In this document: in pieces, positions 58,600-64,000 of the stretch
Layout of the letters: every line of letters begins with the position of its first letter
Numbering within the stretch: position 1 is the stretch's first letter
From: Euryodendron excelsum
Taxonomy: Eukaryota > Streptophyta > Magnoliopsida > Ericales > Pentaphylacaceae
Length of the DNA stretch: 64,000 nt
Assembly (NCBI GenBank): GCA_033060915.1
Contig: CM065397.1
Span: forward strand, 33,278,501 to 33,342,500
Direction of reading: 5' to 3'
Made by a program: the position numbers and the translations under genes
Notes under the pieces: model-generated
The model's database searches: none
What the model saw: only the letters and a program-made list of their open reading frames with translations
What the model was told of the DNA's origin: nothing

Positions 58600-59060
58600 A
58601 TCACATCAGTAGAGCTCGCAACTGACACTGAACATTGTAACGCGCACTCAGAGCGTGAGCATGGAGTGTGCGAGGGATAACCATCTTGCCCCTGACACAG
58701 TTCTGACACATGCCACGATGGAGTATAAAAACGGTCATCTCAAGTGCCCTGTCACAGACCTGACCATCTAATAGAACACCGCCACGTGAAAAGGTCGCCA
58801 ACCACTCTCATGCATGCATACAAAGGGAAACAACAACCCTCTTTTTAAGGTAAGTATCAGAGAAAAATCTTAACAAACTACACACTCTCAAATAACATTG
58901 TACTCCTTAATCTAACTTGAATATCGGAGGGCCTTTGATAGACACCGCACCAGTGTACTCAGAGCAGGAAATTGCCAGCCACTGGGAGAGAGCTCATCAA
59001 AGGCCTGGGGATAAAACACAACGAGATTGCTGCTCCACCAAGTAGTGAATTGTGAAACTT
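58600..59060 (+). repeat. Decayed Tat/Retand-type LTR fragment
   Basis: AGTATAAAAACGG (TATA, near 58721) is followed about 200 bp later by TAACTTGAATATCGGAGGGCC (58913-58933), the decayed form of the leader motif characteristic of Tat/Retand LTRs and similar to the one in the Tat LTR at 43819-44386. Orientation is plus. The ends and target duplication could not be set, and no coding region follows, so it is a solo or truncated LTR. Confidence 0.5.
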
Positions 59061-59560
59061 CGAACAATTGAGCTAAAATAAAAAAAATTAAAATCATCGG
59101 ATAGAAATTGTACGATAAATTAAAATTTGAGCCTTAGTAATGATCGAGGAACTTTGTAACATATTTATGCATGGTTATGTGAAAAAAGGAGAAAAAAAAA
59201 CTGCAAGTATTTTTGAAGTGAGGTTTTTTCTACTTAAAAAAGGTGCGTTTCTTACTTTCTTGTAAGTTTTTCAAGCATTTGAGAAAGCTGTTAGTTAAGA
59301 GTATGTCATCTCTCAATAATTTCTATAATGTTATTATGGTTAATTGTGGTGCCATAGCTTACGGAGAAAAATTATTATCATTTACAAGTAATGATACACG
59401 CAAAAGTTGCACAGAATTTTTGTGCATATATGATGACGTTTAACTTTTATTTCTAACTTTCTTTAGGAATTTTCTATGTAACTATTTTTGTAAGATTAGA
59501 TTTTTTTCATAATTACCTGCGTGTGCTTCAATTGCTTACTCTTTTGTTTTCTTTGATCAT
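59061..59560. other. Noncoding stretch
   Basis: AT-rich; no feature recognised on either strand beyond short unsupported frames. Confidence 0.5.
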
Positions 59561-59569
59561 AGAACCACC

Positions 59570-59835
59570 TTCTTCTTTTTTTCCATGCACATCGGGAATG
59601 AAACAAACAACCTAAGACCTAACAAAAGAAGTGCCAACCATTGCAAAATTTTGACAAATTTGTTTAGGGGCTCTTCAAGTTCAAGGACAAGAAGAGGCTC
59701 GTCTTGATCCCATCCCCTATTTGCTAAAATGTCTGCACATTGGTTTTCTTCCGCAAGGATGTGCTTGATCCTATGTTGGCATCTTTATAATAAGAATCTT
59801 GAGTCTTCTATCAGGGCTCTAATAAGAAACCACCC
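59570..59835 (-). pseudogene. LINE-type RNase H C-terminal remnant
   Basis: On the minus strand RIKHILAEENQCADILANRG is the last RNase H motif of plant non-LTR retrotransposons (HI-RE-N-CADxLA), preceded by LIRALIEDSRFLL with a stop between the two. It is followed by a short tail. No RT or endonuclease domain remains upstream. Confidence 0.65.
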
Positions 59836-59999
59836 TGTTAAATATAAATTTCTTTAACACTGTTACTTATGTATTAAAACATTGACAATAGGAGCCACAA
59901 TAATAGCATGCATGGGTGAAAGCATAAGTCAAGTATGCTTCAGTCTGTTTGGAACTTCAGGAAAGACAAAAAAAATAAAAAAAAAAAGTAAAGTAAAGA

Positions 60000-60440
60000 A
60001 AAGCAAAATATGTTATAAAAGTAAAGAAAATATACAACAGACATAATAACTCAACACAAAGTATAGTGAATAGTTTTTTAAAAATTGTCAAATATTTATC
60101 ATAGTAGTTTTTCTGGAACTATTAGGGTTTGATCTCTTAGATCACTCAATACTTTATTATATTATAAAAAAAAATGAATACAACTATATCTTTCATTATT
60201 TGCCCATAACTTATGTTCTCTTTTTTTTCTTTTCTCTCTCCTTTCTTTCTTTCCTCTCTTCTTCTTCTTGGTTGTTTTTAAAACTATCTTGTTGTTTTTA
60301 AAACTATCTTCCGAGCTCCTATATATATACTAATTGGAGTTATGAGCGAAGTAGCAATATAAATCTTGGCTTGATGACCAAGCCTACTTGAGGCGGTAGC
60401 CGCACAAATTAAATGTCATCCATGACCTATGCTTACATAG
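60000..60440 (-). repeat. Probable copia 3' LTR, boundaries uncertain
   Basis: On the minus strand the polypurine tract TAAGGGGGAG (60443-60452) is followed by the presumed LTR start, with a TATATATATAGGAGC promoter-like stretch near 60310-60330 and CT/GA-rich leader sequence. The inner end of the LTR was not located; the canonical TG start is not preserved. Confidence 0.45.
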
Positions 60441-60597
60441 TACTCCCCCTTAGATGACCGCAAAATAGTAGAATATATATATTTTGTTAGGTATGTTAAA
60501 ACTACCTCATTAAAATCTTGTTAGGAAAATCTAGTGGAAAAAAATCTTAGCAAAGAAAAAAAAGTACAGTGTTGAACTCTCCCTAAACAATAAGAAC

Positions 60598-63000
60598 TTA
60601 TTTGCTTCGTAAAAGATTTCTGAAATGGCACATCCCAACACCATGCACAAGTTTTTCAAAAATTGCAGTTGGTAGTGCTTTAGTACATAAGTCTGCCAGA
60701 TTATTGCTAAAACGTATTTGTTGAATATCAATATTACCGCTTTTATAGAGCTCATGTGTGTATATATATATAAAACTTTAGAGAAATATGCTTCGTTCCG
60801 TTACCTTTGATGTAGCCTCCCTTAATCTGTGCAATACAAGTTGCATCATCTTCATACAATACCTTTAAGGTATCTTTAACAGTAGATAATCCTTAACTTT
60901 CTTAAATATGTTGAATCATGGATATTACCCAGAAGCACTCTCGGCTTGCTTCATGAATTACAATTATCTTAGAATGATTTGAAGAAGTTGCAGTCAAGGT
61001 TTGCTTCACAGATCGTCAAATATAGAAGTGTTATCATAAGTAAACACATACACAATTTGAGAACAAGTTTTATATGGATCAGAAAGGTAGCTGGCTTCTG
61101 TATAGTCAATTAATTTAGTTTGTGACTCATTTAAATAAAATAAACTCATATCAATTGTCCCTTATAGATAACATAATATATATTTAATTCCTTTTCAATG
61201 TTTTTGAGTTGGTGTAGAACTATATCTTGCAAATAAGTTGATAGAGAATGCTATATTAAGTCTTATACAATTTGCAAGATACATAAGAGCACTGATTACG
61301 TTAAGATATGGTACTTCGAGACCAAGAATTTCTTCACCATCTTGTCAAGGACAAAAACAGAGCTTACTGTATATCAAGTGATCAAACAATCATTATAGAA
61401 TTTCATGGATGAGCTTTAACAATAGATAATTTTTTTGTATATGTCAACTTGATTAATCAAAATACTCAATCTGCAAGACAAGATAAATATTTTGTTCTCC
61501 CATGGTATTTAATTTCAAAGTTATGTTTTATATAACAAGTAGTTTTTTTAATCTCTTCAAGAGTACCACTAATTTTCAAAAGTATCAACATATATTGCAA
61601 TAATAATAATAAATTCAAATTTTAATAAAAAAGCATGGACAATTTGTATTGTTCACATATCTTTCTTTCAAGAGATATTTATTGGGATAATTATACCATC
61701 TGCGTCCAAATTAATTTAACCTATGCAAATATCTTTGAAACTTGATAGAATATAACTTTCAGGGTTTTAAAATATCTACTTCAAGTATTTTAAATTCTTT
61801 AGAGAATTTTCATATGTATATTATTACCTAATTGACTATATGAATAGGCTGTTATATATTCATTAGATGCATATCCAGTTCTTTTGAGACTAATAAACTA
61901 ATTAATAATATGAATATAATTGCATCCTTATAGGATAGAATTTCTTATCGTAGTCAATACCATGTCTCTGCGAGAAACCTTATGATATGAGTTATGTTTT
62001 ATGAGAAATAAGGTTTCTTTGCGAGAAACCTTATTTTTTAATTTTGCAAATACTCATTTGTATCAAACCAGTGTTACATCTTTAGGTGGGTGGACTACTG
62101 GTCCAAATACTTTACATCTTCTGATATTTAGACTACAGGTCCGACATCTACTGGTATTTGGACTACAGGTCCGATAATTTCATATTTTGGTGTTTGAACT
62201 ACAAGTTCGAATACTTTACATTATGCCAATGAGTTTAATTCTTACTCAGTAATTTTTTTTCATTTCGATCGATCATATCAACATCGACATTTGTCGACTG
62301 TCTGTGGTTTAATCTCTTCGTTACTTCTGATAATTGCAAAAGCCACTTTAAATAAAAATATTTTGTCGACAACAATATCATTTCTATTTCATTGTTCTAC
62401 TGTATTCACATTATTATTCATTGAAATCTCATTCTTTTCAAGTACTATTTCTTTTGTAGAGGATATCTCTTTAAGAGATTTCTTTTCTAGAGATTCTGTT
62501 ACAGGAGATTCTTCAGAAAAGTTTAGATGATGGAGATTCCTCCTCTAGAAGTTTTTTTTTTCTTCAAGAATTATAGAAATAATTTCCTATCTCTTCAGGA
62601 AATTGCTCTTCAAGAGTTTATTCTTCAGAAAGTTTAGATATTATGGTTTCTTCAGGAACACTAATTTGCTCATTTTGTTATGCTTTTCTCTTTCTAAGAG
62701 TTTTCACATTTGCACCGACAGTCCTCTCATGTTTCAAACGCTTTGAAATCATATGCTACTATATTAACAGATTGTCCTACAAGGATATCAATATGTGCTA
62801 GAGTATTAGCAACTGATATCGATATGATTTGATTATCTTCTTTGTGTCGGTGAATGCTTCAGGCAATTGATTTGTAATCATCTACAAGTAAATAATTTTG
62901 TGAACTTAAGATTCACATCAACTTGTCTGAGGATCAAGATGATATAGTTTCACAGCATTCTAACTGATCTTATCTCTTATTAATGGTGGGAAAAATGACT
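60598..63000 (-). pseudogene. Ty1/copia pol remnant (linker, RT, RNase H)
   Basis: Read on the minus strand from about 63000. The integrase-RT linker includes SKRLKHERTVGA near 62740 and IVVDKIFLFKVAFAI near 62350. The RT start is GFSQRHGIDYDKKF near 61960. Further RT and connection pieces run to about 61250 (AHP near 61405). RNase H is DPYKTCSQIVYVFTY near 61060, LTATSSNHSKIIVIHEASRE near 60960 and VLYEDDATCIAQIKGGYIKG near 60830, then NLADLCTKALPTAIFEKLVH near 60680, ending at TAA at 60598. Many stops and shifts; no gag or integrase core found in the window. Confidence 0.85.
62085..62225. repeat. About 37-bp repeat in the copia linker/RT junction
   Basis: ACTACTGGTCC, GACTACAGGTCCGA and GAACTACAAGTTCGA recur three or four times with AATAC between them. 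It looks like a local duplication of the segment just before the RT start. Confidence 0.7.
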
Positions 63001-63229
63001 CATCAAAATGATAATCCACAAAAATATGTGAACTAGCAGCAAATAAAATAATAAAATACATAAAATATTATATATGGCACATATACTAGTCTTACAAAGC
63101 AAGCAACATATGAATAATTACTTGATAAAAAGAATCTTTTGGTTCTTTAACGAATATCGATGAGAATTTTTAATTGTTGTGCCTGAATAACCTAGATAAT
63201 CATGTCAAAGTATAAAATTCTGTCAGGAT

Positions 63230-63340
63230 CAAAGCATTGCAGGTGTATCACTTCAGGTGATGTTATAATATAAAGTTTTTTTCGGTTTAAAACACTTCTG
63301 GTGTATCACTTCAAGTGATCCCATAATTGTTATAATATAA
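63230..63340. repeat. Short tandem duplication
   Basis: GGTGTATCACTTCAGGTGAT and GGTGTATCACTTCAAGTGAT lie about 60 bp apart, each followed by TTATAATATAA. A further GCTTCTAGCATG pair is at about 63380 and 63428. Confidence 0.8.
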
Positions 63341-63904
63341 TATAACTTAGAAGAAAGTAGTAAAATTCTCTATTATATGCTTCTAGCATGAAAATAGAAG
63401 TATAAAGAAAGATATTTTCAATATATGCTTCTAGCATGTAAATAATAGAAATAATGTAAAAATATCTATGAAACTGAGCAAGTGTTTTGTAACTCTAACA
63501 ACATAGAAAGCATTATCGATAGAGTTTTGTGCCCTTTAACAATATTATATTAGCTCTTTTGAAACCTAACTCTTCTAGAGCTTAGCCTCTATGGAGCCTT
63601 CAATCAAATTCGTAATCCCTGATATTGTTTAACATTAATTTTAACTAATGTTAAGTTTGCGATATATCAAGGAATTGTGTGCATTTTAGCAATGTCTGTT
63701 AGACATATATACATTCTCTATTCATATTTGTAATAATTGAAAAATTGGTATGATCCATTCATATGCAAAATATATGTAATGTTTCATTATCAAAATATTT
63801 CTACCATAAAAATCTATTAAAATATTTAATCATCGAACTACAAGTACATGACTAAATAAACATCTTCATAATGCTAAGGACTGTGGAATTTTCCATGACT
63901 TGGC

Positions 63905-64000
63905 TATTAGGGATTTATACTAAAAGACATGGTTTATGTAATGACTTTAGTATTTATGAATAAATTAGTTATTCCATTTTAATGTTTGCATTGCATTATT
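63905..64000 (+). repeat. Start of a second copy of the 8982-10317 LTR
   Basis: TATTAGGGATTTATACTAAA at 63905 matches the first bases at 8982, and the match continues (TTTAGTATTTAT, AATAAATTAGTTATTC) to the edge of the window, where the copy is cut off. Confidence 0.85.

Overview
This window is nuclear DNA from a flowering plant, almost certainly a eudicot. The evidence is the AT-rich, repeat-dense background, plant-specific Ty3/gypsy (Tat-type), Ty1/copia, CACTA and hAT elements, CT-rich 5' leaders, and one intact gene whose product matches the plant-only BIG GRAIN 1-like family. The species cannot be named from the sequence. No tRNA, rRNA, CRISPR or bacterial-type feature was seen.

Layout. 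1-8.65 kb: a graveyard of small elements (hAT-like MITEs, SINE-like fragments, a CACTA end, a 193-bp tandem array) with a compact GC-rich block carrying four perfect CACGTG boxes. 8.98-10.32 kb: a solo LTR with a perfect 5-bp target duplication; another copy of the same LTR starts at the right edge of the window. 10.66-44.39 kb: one old Tat-type Ty3/gypsy element lying on the minus strand and blown apart by a stack of later insertions. I read five levels: Tat host > LTR A (about 4.7 kb, solo) > element B (about 12.6 kb, two 3.4-3.6 kb LTRs, no recognisable coding capacity, LARD-like) > LTR C (5.06 kb, solo, opposite orientation) > LTR D (5.29 kb, solo). Target duplications support every inserted level: ACTCA and GCGGT are perfect, CAAAG/CAGAG and GAAGT/GGAGT have one mismatch. 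A-D are related in sequence and share TGT...ACA ends, a minus-sense TATA box, GCGCC-type inverted repeats upstream of it and a conserved block near the LTR 3' end. C and D together form an inverted repeat with arms of about 4.2 kb.

44.4-52.05 kb: promoter-like noncoding DNA, then a 6.26-kb CACTA transposon with ACT target duplication. It holds decayed exons and, in what looks like an intron, about 16 copies of a 178-bp tandem repeat. 52-55.3 kb: intergenic. 55.56-56.86 kb: the single intact protein gene, an intronless BIG GRAIN 1-like gene with its own TATA box and CT-rich leader. 57-64 kb: tandem duplications, a decayed Tat/Retand-type LTR (plus strand), a LINE RNase H remnant and a decayed copia pol (minus strand).

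How it works together: apart from the BIG GRAIN 1-like gene (auxin/growth signalling by family), the content is mobile DNA. The most notable structure is the five-deep nest of long-LTR elements. Its innermost two layers place two opposed LTR promoters inside a giant hairpin, a layout expected to make double-stranded RNA if transcribed. All boundaries were read by eye; similarity searches and dot plots were not available.
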